Assembly (NCBI GenBank): GCA_049999725.1
Contig: JBNGIS010009513.1
Span: 79,097 to 106,899, forward strand
DNA from: Haplomitrium mnioides
Taxonomy: Eukaryota > Marchantiophyta > Haplomitriopsida > Calobryales
Reading direction: 5' to 3'
Length of the DNA stretch: 27,803 nucleotides
Of this stretch, positions 8,835 through 16,910 are shown one piece after another. Below the pieces are notes generated by a model. It did not search any database, was not told where the DNA came from, and saw only the letters and a program-made list of their open reading frames with translations. The stretch's first letter is position 1. Every line of letters starts with the position of its first letter. A program made the position numbers and the translations under genes.

Positions 8835-9118
8835 TGATGCATCAGGCTATTATTAGAGGGACTAGAGTGTCTGTGAAGTGTCCTTTAATTATAGATGCTG
8901 ATAATATTTTGGATTGATGACCTAGGGCTAGTGATCTACCTTAGGAGGAATTGTGATAGATTTTACTGGCATGTGGCTGTCGCTGGACACCTTTGTGTCC
9001 CGACTTGGCTACCCTTGAGGGAGTGGTTTGCTTTAGTCCAGACCTTGATATCCTGCCACTTCGGCGGTTGTATTTGATGTGTGGAAATAAAGTTTTTACT
9101 TCCTGTCAAAAAAAAAAA
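7756..9118 (+). mobile_element. ORF1-only LINE derivative (HAL1-like), copy 2, 5'-truncated
   Basis: It begins inside ORF1 (at the FQPWRPKF segment) and runs through the ORF1 stop (8834), a 3' UTR similar to copy 1 (ctgtcgctggacacctttgt and ggcggttgtatttgatgtgt are shared) and AATAAA at 9086-9091, to a tail of 11 A. It is flanked by a target-site duplication. As in copy 1 there is no ORF2. 5' truncation, poly(A) and TSD are hallmarks of target-primed reverse transcription. The two copies differ at many bases, so they are separate insertions and not a recent segmental duplication. Confidence 0.9.
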
Positions 9119-9250
9119 GGGCCCTCCTGTGTTTGCAGGATAGCAGAAAGCGGGTTGCGCCCACCTTCTGTCTTTGCGATAGCAGAAACAAACATGTGCA
9201 CATATGTGCCTATGCGACAGCAGGAAAACAGGCGCCTCTCCTTCGTGCAG
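9113..9250 (-). repeat. ~35-bp minisatellite, minus orientation, right part (includes right TSD 9113-9129)
   Basis: It continues the array cut by the element. Minus-strand units include gcacgaaggagaggcgcctg, tttctgctatcgcaaagaca and ctgctatcctgcaaacacag. Together with 7690-7755 it reads as one array before the insertion. Confidence 0.6.
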
Positions 9251-9254
9251 ATGA

Positions 9255-9480
9255 ACAGCATAGACTTGGAGGAAGAAATGAAGGACTTACACAGAATGTA
9301 TGGTTTGCAGGGATCAGCTCGATGGCATGTCCCATGAGAATATATACACGAGAAGGGAAAATATCTTCATGATAACTACAAGGCGCTAATGAGGGCACAT
9401 TTCTTCCCTGCCAAACATTATGCATCAGACCACTGCACGATCTCCATGCCTCACAATTTCTCTCTCCAGTCATGCTAGAA
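9255..9480 (+). mobile_element. Diverged scrap related to LINE family 2 ORF2 (tentative)
   Basis: The order of cccatgagaata, cttcatgataactacaaggcgct matches the family-2 segment cccatgagaatcgacctctt / cataacaagtacaaggcgct of copy 2 (about 12432-12478 minus). Flanking similarity is weak and several stops occur. Confidence 0.35.
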
Positions 9481-9504
9481 AACAAAGTTTGTCTAAATGC
9501 CTAT

Positions 9505-9693
9505 CTGACTGACACGTGGCAGTATTTTAAACTAACCATAACTAACTATCTAGCTAGTTAGGTTAACTATGACTAACAATTTGTTAGTCTAAAACTATTT
9601 ACAAGAGAGAATCCTTCCAAGGATTGAGCCTTGGGAAGGACTGCATCTGGATCCTATTCAGGATCCATCCTTCCACTCAAGCAATGGTTCTCA
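9505..9693 (-). repeat. Inverted copy of the dispersed repeat at 6668-6845
   Basis: Reading down from 9693, gagaaccattgcttgagtgg, aggatggatcc, agtccttcccaagg, tagctagatagttagtt and ctgccacgtgtcag follow in the same order as at 6668-6845. Similarity stops on both sides at about the same points. Confidence 0.75.
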
Positions 9694-9974
9694 ATAATGG
9701 GCACTCTTTATTAATCAGTGGGAACAGCAGTCCAGGACCATGGCAGCAGAGTTGCATGTGCCTGTCTTAAATCCTGCCTATATTTAATAGCATGTTCTGT
9801 CATGCTCTATTCTACATGCTACAAACGTAAATGTCACTTAAGGGGGCTTGTGCGACATGCAAGATGGCAGCCCGTGAGAAATCTCTCAGCTTACTAACAT
9901 TCTAGCTAAACTAACAATATGTTAGTAGTTGTCTCAATTTACAGCAGCAAAGATACATTTCCACCAATCTGCAC
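9694..9974. other. Unassigned intronic sequence
   Basis: AT-rich. No frame, repeat unit or transposon similarity was recognised. Confidence 0.4.
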
Positions 9975-10070
9975 TGTTTAAAAAAGGAAATTTGGATGAG
10001 ACTGATTGAGTACGGAAAGAAAACTGGTGTGACACCTGTAGGAACTGGATGACGAAGACAAAAGACCTGT
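9975..10070 (+). mobile_element. LINE family 1 scrap (late ORF2)
   Basis: aatttggatgagactgattg and agtacggaaagaaa match the ORF2 segment near 25095-25130 (KKIWTRLIEYGKKAW). It precedes, in the wrong order, a longer scrap that starts earlier in ORF2. Confidence 0.7.
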
Positions 10071-10605
10071 ACCAAAAGGTGGAAGCCAACCTGGCAGCAA
10101 TGCATCCTAGGCGACAAAATTCCAAAGGCACTGGTCGTAGCACAAGAGATCTGGTCCTTACTAAGAGGAACAGTACTTTATTCCATATGGTTGTCTAGGA
10201 ATGCAATAGTGTTCGAGAAGTCCCACATAGATATGTACTGCTTAAAAATGAAAATCTGGATGAGACTGATTGAGTACGGCAACAAAGCTTGGCGTGATGC
10301 TTGTAGAGACTGGATAAAGGCTCAAAATGAAGAGAAAGCACAAACATTCTTGAAGCCTTTGACAGAACATGGGGTGCAAGGCATTTGCTCTGTTTCCGTG
10401 ATGAGGACTCAGTTTACTGGAATTGTGATGTTAGTAGCAATCTGGATTGAGGGCATTGGGTTACTGTTGTTTACTAGGCTAGATCCCGAAAGAGATTGAT
10501 TGGTTGTTGGTTTTTAACGCTTGGCCTGATTGCTGGCTGGGGTTGTTCCCTTGGTGCTTGAAAGTAAATAAAGTTGGTTTGCTTTCAGTCAAAACAAAAA
10601 AAGAA
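10071..10605 (+). mobile_element. LINE family 1, 5'-truncated 3' end with A-rich tail
   Basis: It corresponds to about 24915-25440 of the long copy: ccaaaaggtggaagccaacc at the start, then the frame IDMYCLKMKIWMRLIEYGNK (the long copy has a stop at the Tyr), the ORF2 end, the 3' UTR with ctggattgagggcattgggt, aataaag, and an A-rich tail ending about 10605. It is a typical truncated retrotransposition product. Confidence 0.85.
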
Positions 10606-10629
10606 AGACAAGCTCTACCACTCTGCATC

Positions 10630-10745
10630 AGTCACACCAACCCTTTGACAGAACATGGGGTGCAGGCATTTGCTTGGTATCCGTCATGAGAACACAGTTT
10701 ACTGGAATTTAGATGTTAGCAGAAATTTCGATTGAGGGTAGTGGG
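10630..10745 (+). mobile_element. LINE family 1 scrap (ORF2 end/3' UTR)
   Basis: ctttgacagaacatggggtg, agtttactggaattt and gattgagggtagtgggct match the ORF2 end and start of the 3' UTR. It lies just after the tail of the previous copy. Confidence 0.7.
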
Positions 10746-11040
10746 CTCGAAGTGGACTACCTCCCTTGGAGGTACAATGCTGGCATCTAAGAAGTGCTAG
10801 TTCAGACAAAGGGAGACCCATAAAAGTTCAATTCACGTCACAATGAGCTCCTCAAACAGAGAGAAACCTTCAGGGAGTCAAAATCGGTGATACACGAAGA
10901 TCTAACTCCCTTACAGATGAAACGTCTCCCAGAGGAGAAAAGAAAACTGCAGACTCGCAAGGGTGTAGGCAGGTGGACATGTGAGGCTAAGTGGAGCTCT
11001 CAGCTTGTTCAGGATAAAGAACGGAGAATCCCAACTCATC
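10746..11040. other. Sequence not securely assigned, probably degenerate LINE family 1
   Basis: No open frame was seen. It lies between two family-1 scraps and may be a decayed middle part of ORF2, but I could not match it to the long copy. Confidence 0.3.
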
Positions 11041-11504
11041 TAAGCTAACATCTTGTGAAGCAAACTGGGAGTAAATTCACTCCTGACTGCAAACAAGAGA
11101 TGGCCAGCCTTGAGATGGTCTAAAGCAGGGATCAACGTGATTGGCGACCTATGGAATTGTCAAACATATGAGTTCCTTGAGTGGGAGGAGGAGCAAGGAC
11201 GCTACCAGCCTCAAAAAAGGCATGAGCAGAAATGGCATGACCTGATAGCAAAGATCCCTGATATGGCTTTCTAGGAATGCTATAGTGTTCAAGAAGTTCA
11301 ACATGGACATGTACTTCTTAAAAAAGAAAATCTGGATGAGACTGATTCAGTACGAAAAGAAAGCTTGCCATGATGCTTGTAGAGGCTGGATGAAGGCTCA
11401 AAATGAAGGGAAAAGACAAAACATTCTTGAAGCCTTTGACAGAACATGGGGTGCAAGGCATTTTCTCTGCATCCGTGATAAGAACAGTGTTTACTGGAGT
11501 TTGA
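11041..11504 (+). mobile_element. LINE family 1 scrap with an ~860-bp internal deletion
   Basis: Bases 11041-11265 match about 23940-24167 of the long copy (aactgggagtaaattcactc, gggatcaacgtgattggcga, tggcatgacctgatagcaaa). At ccctga|tatggc the match jumps to about 25028 (tctaggaatgc..agtgttc) and continues through ORF2 to DNSVYWS near 11500. Confidence 0.8.
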
Positions 11505-11668
11505 CTCTTCTTCCCCAGCATCTTCAGGCAGGCAAGTCTCTGTCCCCAGCTGCTCCTCACGCTGCCACCCTTGGCATCCAGGAACAGGAGCGTCAGAGTT
11601 CTCCAGCCTTGGGTCATTCAGGCATCAATGTCTTGGAAGACATCCTCGGTAAGGATGATAGCTACCTC
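11505..11668 (+). mobile_element. LINE family 1 ORF1-tail scrap fused to ORF2 end
   Basis: ccccagcatcttcaggcagg, cacgctgccacccttggca and ggcatcaatgtcttgga match the ORF1 tail of the long copy at about 14640-14790. It is joined directly to the ORF2 end in the same strand orientation, an order that does not occur in a LINE transcript. Confidence 0.75.
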
Positions 11669-11812
11669 TACACATTCTGGCAGCTGAATTTGATATGCTA
11701 CCCATTGAGACACATGCACTGTCCAGATAACCAGCAATGGTTATGGAGGCATCTCATTAGGCAGCCCCAGGACACCCCAGAAATGGTTCAAAAGATGGGG
11801 ACTGGATATAGA
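11669..11812 (+). mobile_element. LINE family 2 scrap, internally deleted
   Basis: ctggcagctgaatttgatat, tacccattgagac, atggaggcatctcattaggc and agatggggactggatataga match 1948-2150 of copy 1 with a gap in the middle. It ends in the TATTC microsatellite. Confidence 0.75.
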
Positions 11813-11858
11813 TTCTATTCTATTGTATTCTATTCTATCCTATTCTATTCTATCTCTC
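11813..11858. repeat. (TATTC)n microsatellite
   Basis: Imperfect ttctattctattgtattc-type repeats run for about 40 bp. The minus-strand LINE family 2 copy begins directly after, and ttctattctattcc recurs at its other end (about 12563-12577). Confidence 0.85.
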
Positions 11859-11863
11859 TCCAT

Positions 11864-12563
11864 CATGATTAGAATAGAATTTGATTAAAGTCCCAAGCCA
11901 GCCCTAGGGCCATAAGGACTGAGAGTACAATGCGCACAAGAGTGCGGAGGGGTGCAAAAATAAAAGTAGTAAGCTAAACCATGTTTAACTGAGAACAGTT
12001 GAGCGGGGACAAACCCGCTTGTGAGTCATATGCTCACTCTCTCACCACTAGTCTCTATGTCTAATCTGCCTATTTCTGAGATCTAACTAGCATGGGTTCC
12101 CGAAAGAAGAGTGCCAGCCAGCGTTGATCATGATATTTGAGAAATTGTTGTACTGTCCCATTCTGTTCTACAAAAAGTCCATGAAACCTTCCTCGGATTT
12201 CATAGTATCTGGGGCAACAGAAGATGATGTGGTGTTCATCTTCCGTGACTTGTAGATTGCATTGGAGGCACAGCAACTTCTCAGGTCGGACTTTGTTGTC
12301 GATCTTGGACCATTTGGCTGTTTCACATCTCAATCGATGCGATCCAGTACAAAGTTGTGTGAGGGTCTGGACCAGCTTAAGTGACATGTTGCTCGTCAAG
12401 TGTTGTTGGATTTGCCTTGAGGGAGTGTTGTTGACGAGCGCCTTGTACTTGTTATGGAAGAGGTCGATTCTCATGGGTGTATGCCATATATCTTTTGCCT
12501 TGCATCAGCTGTTCAATTGGTATAAGCTGACGAGACCTGCTGTAATCCTGCGCTCGGATCAAT
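11864..12563 (-). mobile_element. LINE family 2, copy 2 (ORF2 C-terminus with zinc finger, 3' UTR, AATTC/TATTC tail)
   Basis: On the minus strand the copy starts in ORF2 (accaattgaacagctgatgc) and has an internal deletion between MRIDLFHN and KYKALVNNTPS relative to copy 1. It then reads uninterrupted through TSNMSLKLVQTLTQLCTGS, CLQCNLQVTEDEHHIIFCCP and RSQK to a stop at 12070-12072. Its 3' UTR and tail (actttaatcaaattctattc) end about 11864. The frame 12474-12070 is open for 134 codons. The sequence near 12373-12389 is the intact version of the site where ORF1-only element 1 inserted in copy 1. TATTC-type sequence and tccatcat flank both ends, suggesting insertion into that microsatellite. 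Confidence 0.88.
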
Positions 12564-12716
12564 TCTATTCTATTCCATCATACTTGTGATTTATGTTGGT
12601 GCCATTTCATCAGCGACCTCATCCCGTTCCGTGGAATTTGACACTCACTTGCTAATTTGTAGATGAGTCAGAGTGACATACTGCTGGTCAGGTAAGGTGG
12701 CATGGCAAGTGACAGA

Positions 12717-12820
12717 TGATCTTGAAGCCTTTGACAGAGCATGGGGTGCAAGGCGAACGCTCTGTATGAGAACACTGTGTATTGGAATCTAGATGTTAGT
12801 AGTTAATTTGAAGAACCTAA
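12717..12820 (+). mobile_element. LINE family 1 scrap (ORF2 end)
   Basis: cttgaagcctttgacagagc, atggggtgcaaggc and gtattggaatctagatgtta match the last part of ORF2. Confidence 0.75.
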
Positions 12821-13128
12821 ACCACTACAGCTGACCTGCATATCAACACCTGTATCTTGTTTCTCTACAGACAGGCACGTAACAATCTTGCATGAACTGC
12901 CTGTTGCAGCCAAGAAAGTAGGCAAAGAGTCTGCATCAGTCTGCAACCAATATAAATGGAAAGCTCCATACATACTTAGAAATGGTAGGCAAATAATAAG
13001 TAGAATTTATGGTTTAAAATAAACCTTAAAGTTTAAATGTGTGTGGGTACAAGGCGGTTTCCAAAAAATGAAATTTCAAGCATTTATCCAAAAAATGAAA
13101 TTTCAAGCTAAATGCAGGATAAATAAAC
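12821..13128. other. Unassigned intronic sequence next to the kinase exon
   Basis: AT-rich. ccaaaaaatgaaatttcaag occurs twice in tandem (about 13061-13080 and 13088-13107). No gene was seen. It contains the donor side of the 7.1-kb intron. Confidence 0.45.
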
Positions 13129-13207
13129 CTTTGCAAAGAAGTCCTTGAAGTAGATCCAAAAGATCGGGATCCATGTCTTCTGGGTGAGCAAAGGGCTCTT
13201 GCACAAT
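13129..13207 (-). CDS. Kinase-domain exon, subdomain X (SnRK1-activating kinase/GRIK-like)
   Basis: This is a 79-bp exon between acceptor ttataatgcag and donor AAAG|gtttat. It encodes 26 residues plus one base: IVQEPFAHPEDMDPDLLDLL then QGLLCK. In GRIK/SnAK kinases the same interval reads I.NNPL..P, then L..LI.GLLCKDP, so length and the GLLCK motif fit well. The one-base phase is completed by the next exon (GAT, Asp). The intron on the 5' side (13208-13474, 267 bp) has GT...AG ends. This is the C-lobe helix G/H region. Confidence 0.85.
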
Positions 13208-13474
13208 CTGCATTATAATAATAAAAATTTGAAATAACAGTTAGTCCAACTAATAATGTATCATTTCCATTACTTTTCAAAGCAAAGAACCATTCGAAGT
13301 AAAACAAGTATCCTCATGATTATTCAGAAATCCTACCCTGAAGACTACCATTAATTATCATGTTGCTCTGATCTGAAGATTGGATAGCAACCTTGGCAGG
13401 ACAAGACGAGAGAGAAGTCTTTTAAGAGCTTCAGCCTAGGATATATGCAGGTTGATATATATACTCATACAAAC

Positions 13475-13590
13475 CTTCTCATATGTAGCTTGGAGAGTGT
13501 CTCCAACAAATGGATATTTTCCTATTACCATGCAATACAAGGTGCAGCCTAGAGCCCAGACATCTGCCGCTTTCCCACGGTATGTGACAC
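13475..13590 (-). CDS. Kinase-domain exon, subdomains VIII-IX (SnRK1-activating kinase/GRIK-like)
   Basis: This is a 116-bp exon between acceptor actaatgcag and donor GAGAAG|gtttgt. It contributes two bases of a preceding codon (most likely Gly) and 38 codons, including VTYRGKAADVWALGCTLYCM and GKYPFVGDTLQATYEK. The D-x-W-x-x-G of subdomain IX is present, and YPF.GDTLQ.TY is characteristic of GRIK1/GRIK2 (geminivirus Rep-interacting kinases, SnRK1-activating kinases SnAK) and related CaMKK/LKB1-type kinases. The exon carrying the activation loop and APE motif must lie upstream and was not found up to 27803. The gene is incomplete in this window, or disrupted. Confidence 0.87.
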
Positions 13591-14378
13591 CTGCATTAGT
13601 ACATTAGAAAGCACTCGTTAGACAGTACTAGATCCCTTCAATGTGTATGACTTGAAAATAGGAAGACACAGGCAAATCATTCCAGGCATCATGGCAACTT
13701 GGGTCCTCGGTTGTGAAAGACCAACCACTCAATAATGTTATTCATGTGTTTGGTGGTACCTATCTCTACCAGATGAGTATCTTTTGTTTTTTTCCTTAGT
13801 TTGAGATCAACCTCAAGATGATTGCACTAAACAGTTTTCCCAACAACTTTTCAAGCTTTCATTCTCAACTTCAGATAAACCTCAATATGAATAGAATAGA
13901 ACAGAATATTGATTGAAGTTCCGTCCCAAACCAGCCCTAAGGCTACAGGGACAGAAAATGCAGTAAGCACCAAAGTACGAGCAAAAATTAGTACCATGTA
14001 GTGAATCAAAGCCATGAGGCATAGTATTGTAGATCCTGTTACAGATTAGTTAAGTTAACCAGCTTGACTAATAACAGGATATTGCATCAGGATTAGATCT
14101 AACTAGTTTGTATTAAACTAGTTTAGTATGATCTAGCTCAGAGAAATATAGCTCTTAGGATGTTATGAAATAGACACAACTCTTGAGAAGAGCCACAGCT
14201 CTTACTATCACATGTAGAATAAGAGAAAACTCTGAAGTCTACTTAATCCTGTTGTAATATGGAGCATAAGAATGATCTTCAGTAATCAAAGGAGTTGAAT
14301 CCTTGATACAAACATTTTGTTCATCTTTCTGTTCTCAATGATTTCTATTTCTACTTCCAACACGTAGCTCAATGGTAG
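13591..14378. other. Intronic sequence, mostly unassigned
   Basis: It starts with the acceptor of the kinase exon. Apart from a LINE family 2 tail scrap at 13886-13990, no transposon or coding similarity was seen. No kinase exon was recognised on the minus strand. Confidence 0.5.
13886..13990 (-). mobile_element. LINE family 2 tail-only scrap
   Basis: gaatagaatagaacagaata, gattgaagttcc, ccagccctaaggc and gcaaaaatta follow the order of the copy-2 3' end at 11870-11975, with about 100 bp retained. Confidence 0.65.
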
Positions 14379-14435
14379 TCCTAGGATCAGCACTAGCTGG
14401 AATTGTGCAGGAAACATCATTAGCAGATTAATGCT
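14379..14435 (+). mobile_element. LINE family 1 scrap (ORF2 zinc-finger region) next to an ORF1 tail
   Basis: cctaggatcagcactagctg and gcaggaaacatcattagcag match 24843-24895 (PRINTIWKWAGNIINRL). ORF1-tail sequence follows within about 40 bp, repeating the 'late ORF2 then ORF1 tail' order seen at 11504/11505. Confidence 0.65.
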
Positions 14436-14473
14436 CTCTGGCGCCTGGGGGCGTTGCAGGCTGGAGTGCAGGG

Positions 14474-14818
14474 GTGAGAGAAGGAGGCTCAAGGAGAGCT
14501 TCTGCCTTAACCCTCAAGAACCCCAAGCCCTCTTCCAGAAACAAGGAGCTACCGGTAGAGACATCCTCAGTGAGATGGAACATCAGGAGTAGACCCTCAC
14601 AGTTGTCAGATCCCTCCGTTTCAGCACTTGTGACTCCTCTTCCTCAGCATCTTCAGGCTGGCAAGGCTTCTGCAGCTGCTCCTCATACTGCATTACTAGG
14701 CACACCAGAAAAGGAACCTCAGAGTTCCCTGGTTGTGGGTAGTTCAGGCATAAATGTTCTGGAAAACATCCTTGGTGAGGATGATCTGATGGTTTGTCCT
14801 CTTTCCTGCTCTCCATGA
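14474..14818 (+). pseudogene. LINE family 1 ORF1 C-terminal tail
   Basis: The frame contains TPLPQHLQAGKASAAAPHTA, GINVLENILGEDD and ends TGA at 14816-14818. It is Ser/Pro-rich, with no zinc knuckle in the retained part. It overlaps the ORF2 start as ATGA, a classic termination-reinitiation arrangement. The position just upstream of the endonuclease and the acidic end support ORF1 identity. The start of the protein is missing. Confidence 0.6.
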
Positions 14819-16510
14819 AGATCCAATTCCTGAGCTACAATGTTAGAGGAATTGGAAAGGATAAATGCAAAAGGGAGACTATTACTGACTTCATCAGAAA
14901 GCTCAAGCCTTACGTTGATATCCTTTTTATTCAAGAGCACAAGCTCAGTGGTCCCAGAGGTACGTTCCTTCTGAAACTGCTCTGGCCCCGTGGAGAGATA
15001 TGGTCAACAGAAGCTAAGAGATCGAAGGGTGGTGTCGGAATCGGCTTATCAGCAAAGTTGGTTCCATTCTACAAATGGAGCTACACTCTATGCAATGGTC
15101 AAGCTTTGTGGATAGATTTGGATGGTTTGCCAGGAGGGAAATTTGGCGTATTCAATGTCTATGCCCCTAACCTTGCAAGTGAAAGGCGGCGGATATAGAC
15201 TGAGCTCTTAAACTCACTTCCTCAGGATAGGAACTGGATCATGGGAGGAGATTTTAACATGGTGGAACACCAAGAGGACCGCAGGGGAGGCACTAGCCAC
15301 AGCCTAGGTGGACTGGAACTCCAAGCTTGGAGTCACCTAGTAGCATTCCTGAGAATAGCAGACCCATTCCAGGTGACACCGGGTGCATTGACGTTCTCAT
15401 GGAGCAATCAGCAAAGAGGGCGAATTCTAGCTAGACTGGATAGATTCTATGTTCCAGCTGGTTTCTTACGTCAATCCTGCAGGGCTAAGGTCGTCAATGT
15501 TGGTGGATTGTCTCGCTCTGACTATCTACCCATATCCATGGCGCTAATGTTCAAGGGTCACTCGGCTCTCAAAAGTAGTTTTTTCGGGCTGAATGTCTCT
15601 CATCTTGAAGACCCTTCAGTAGTTGTGAAGTTGGAGGAGATCTGGAATTTGGTGCCAAGACCCCCTGTAGGAGCCGACGGGCAGTCAAAATGGTGGGATG
15701 AAGCAGTATGCAGAGTCACTAAGTGGCTAAGAGAATTTGGGTTCAGAAAAGCGTACCTCAGAAGAGCAGAAGAAGTGATGCTCAGAATCAAAGTTGCTAA
15801 TCTCAGAGCCCAGATTGAGGAAGACATAAACAACACTCGTCTCCAACAGGAACTAGACAGGCATACGATAGCTCTGGAGATCTTGGAAGATAACAGAGCC
15901 AAAGGAGGCAGGATCCGATCAAGTGTGAAGTGGTCTGAAGAGGGGGATAAGATGAGCAAGTTCTTTTTCAGCACTCTCCAGGATCACAAAGCTTTCTTTG
16001 AGTGGAAGGACAAAGAAAAGAGTTTAGTAGACTATCTGTCCAGCATTTTTAGCCGCAGGGCAGACGATCCGCTAAGAGCGATTGCCCAAGAAGAGACTCT
16101 CCGGCACATCCCCTCATGCATCTCCCCTGCTCAGCGAACCTGGCTGGAAGACCCTCCCAGTGAAGAAGAATTCAGGAAGGCCCTGGCTAGCATGGGAGGG
16201 CTTAAATCCCCAGAACCAGATGGTCTCCCTAACAATTTCTACAAATCCTGCTGGAAATGGATCGCCAAAGACTACACAGCCATGATCTCGGAAGCTGTTA
16301 GAAGACAATGGTTCAGTGTTGAGCTTAACAAAGGCACAAGCTCCTTGATTGACAAGGGTGGCGATAAGACGCTAGTCTCCAACTGGAGACCCATCTCCCT
16401 TCTGAATACCTCTTACAAGATCTTTGCCAAAGTGATTTCGTGTAGGCTGCAAAAAGTTTTGACAGGAATCATTAATACAGAGCAATCGGCCTTTCTCCCA
16501 AATACATACA
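14815..16510 (+). pseudogene. LINE family 1 ORF2, part 1: endonuclease and start of RT
   Basis: The chosen start is ATG 14815 (MKIQFLSYNVRGIGK). An apurinic-endonuclease-like (EEP) domain follows: SYNVRGIG, FIQEHKLSG, FGVFNVYAPN, WIMGGDFNMVEH, ARLDRFYV and, at 15517-15525, SDY where the family has Ser-Asp-His. An in-frame TAG (15196-15198) interrupts the domain after ERRRI. The linker has SVKWSEEGDKMSKFFF and KSPEPDGLPNNFYK, then WRPISLLNTSYKIFAKV and EQSAFLPNTY at the RT finger region. The reading frame is cut at 16510 by the solo LTR (duplicated ATACA) and resumes at 22735. The replaced catalytic His and the stop make this endonuclease non-functional. Confidence 0.88.
16506..16510. repeat. 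Left target-site duplication (ATACA) of the solo LTR
   Basis: ATACA precedes TGTTGG at 16511 and follows CCAACA at 22729 (22730-22734). Removing the insertion restores the LINE frame through the PNTY / ILDN junction seen intact in the fragment at 1-1236. Confidence 0.92.
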
Positions 16511-16905
16511 TGTTGGAAATTGGCAGCTCACAATCTGCTGGTGGTGGATCAGAGGAATTGCATGATCCTGCTCATGGGGACATGTGTCAGCACCAGAAGG
16601 CTCCTTAGGGACATTTATGATTCTTGTCCCTTTCCTAAGATAGATCAAGCACATGCATCGTGCATGTGCTCACAGGTAGTGTAGGTGAATATTGATTGTG
16701 CAGCTCTTGTCCATACTCGTGGAAAAAGTCTCCTTCACCTGCACTGATTCAAGCGCCCATAGATTTTGAACAGGGCGCCCATAGACATCCAGCCAAATAC
16801 TGGTATTGTTTTCTGTGTATAAATCAGAAGTAGAGGAGCTCTATGCATCCTCATTGCAACCACATTTCACTTGTAGCCCGATTTTGTGCATTCAAGGGAG
16901 AATCG

Positions 16906-16910
16906 CGTCT
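16906..16910. repeat. Left target-site duplication (CGTCT) of the Copia element
   Basis: CGTCT directly precedes the LTR at 16911 and follows it at 22271-22275. Confidence 0.93.

Larger units (their letters stand above)
6018..13128 (-). other. 7.1-kb kinase-gene intron filled with transposable elements
   Basis: The donor gtttat at 13128 follows ...TGCAAAG on the minus strand, and the acceptor ttatttgcag is at 6018-6027. Codon phase 1 is preserved across it. Its contents, from low to high coordinates, are unique sequence, an LTR-like promoter repeat, 35-bp arrays, ORF1-only element 2, an inverted repeat, a mosaic of LINE family 1 and 2 scraps, and a minus-strand LINE family 2 copy. Elements lie in both orientations. 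Confidence 0.7.

Noticed and set aside
13026-13307. A 93-codon minus-strand frame covering the kinase exon at 13129-13207
   Set aside because: It reads the exon in a different frame and runs into flanking intron. The GT/AG borders and kinase similarity fix another frame.
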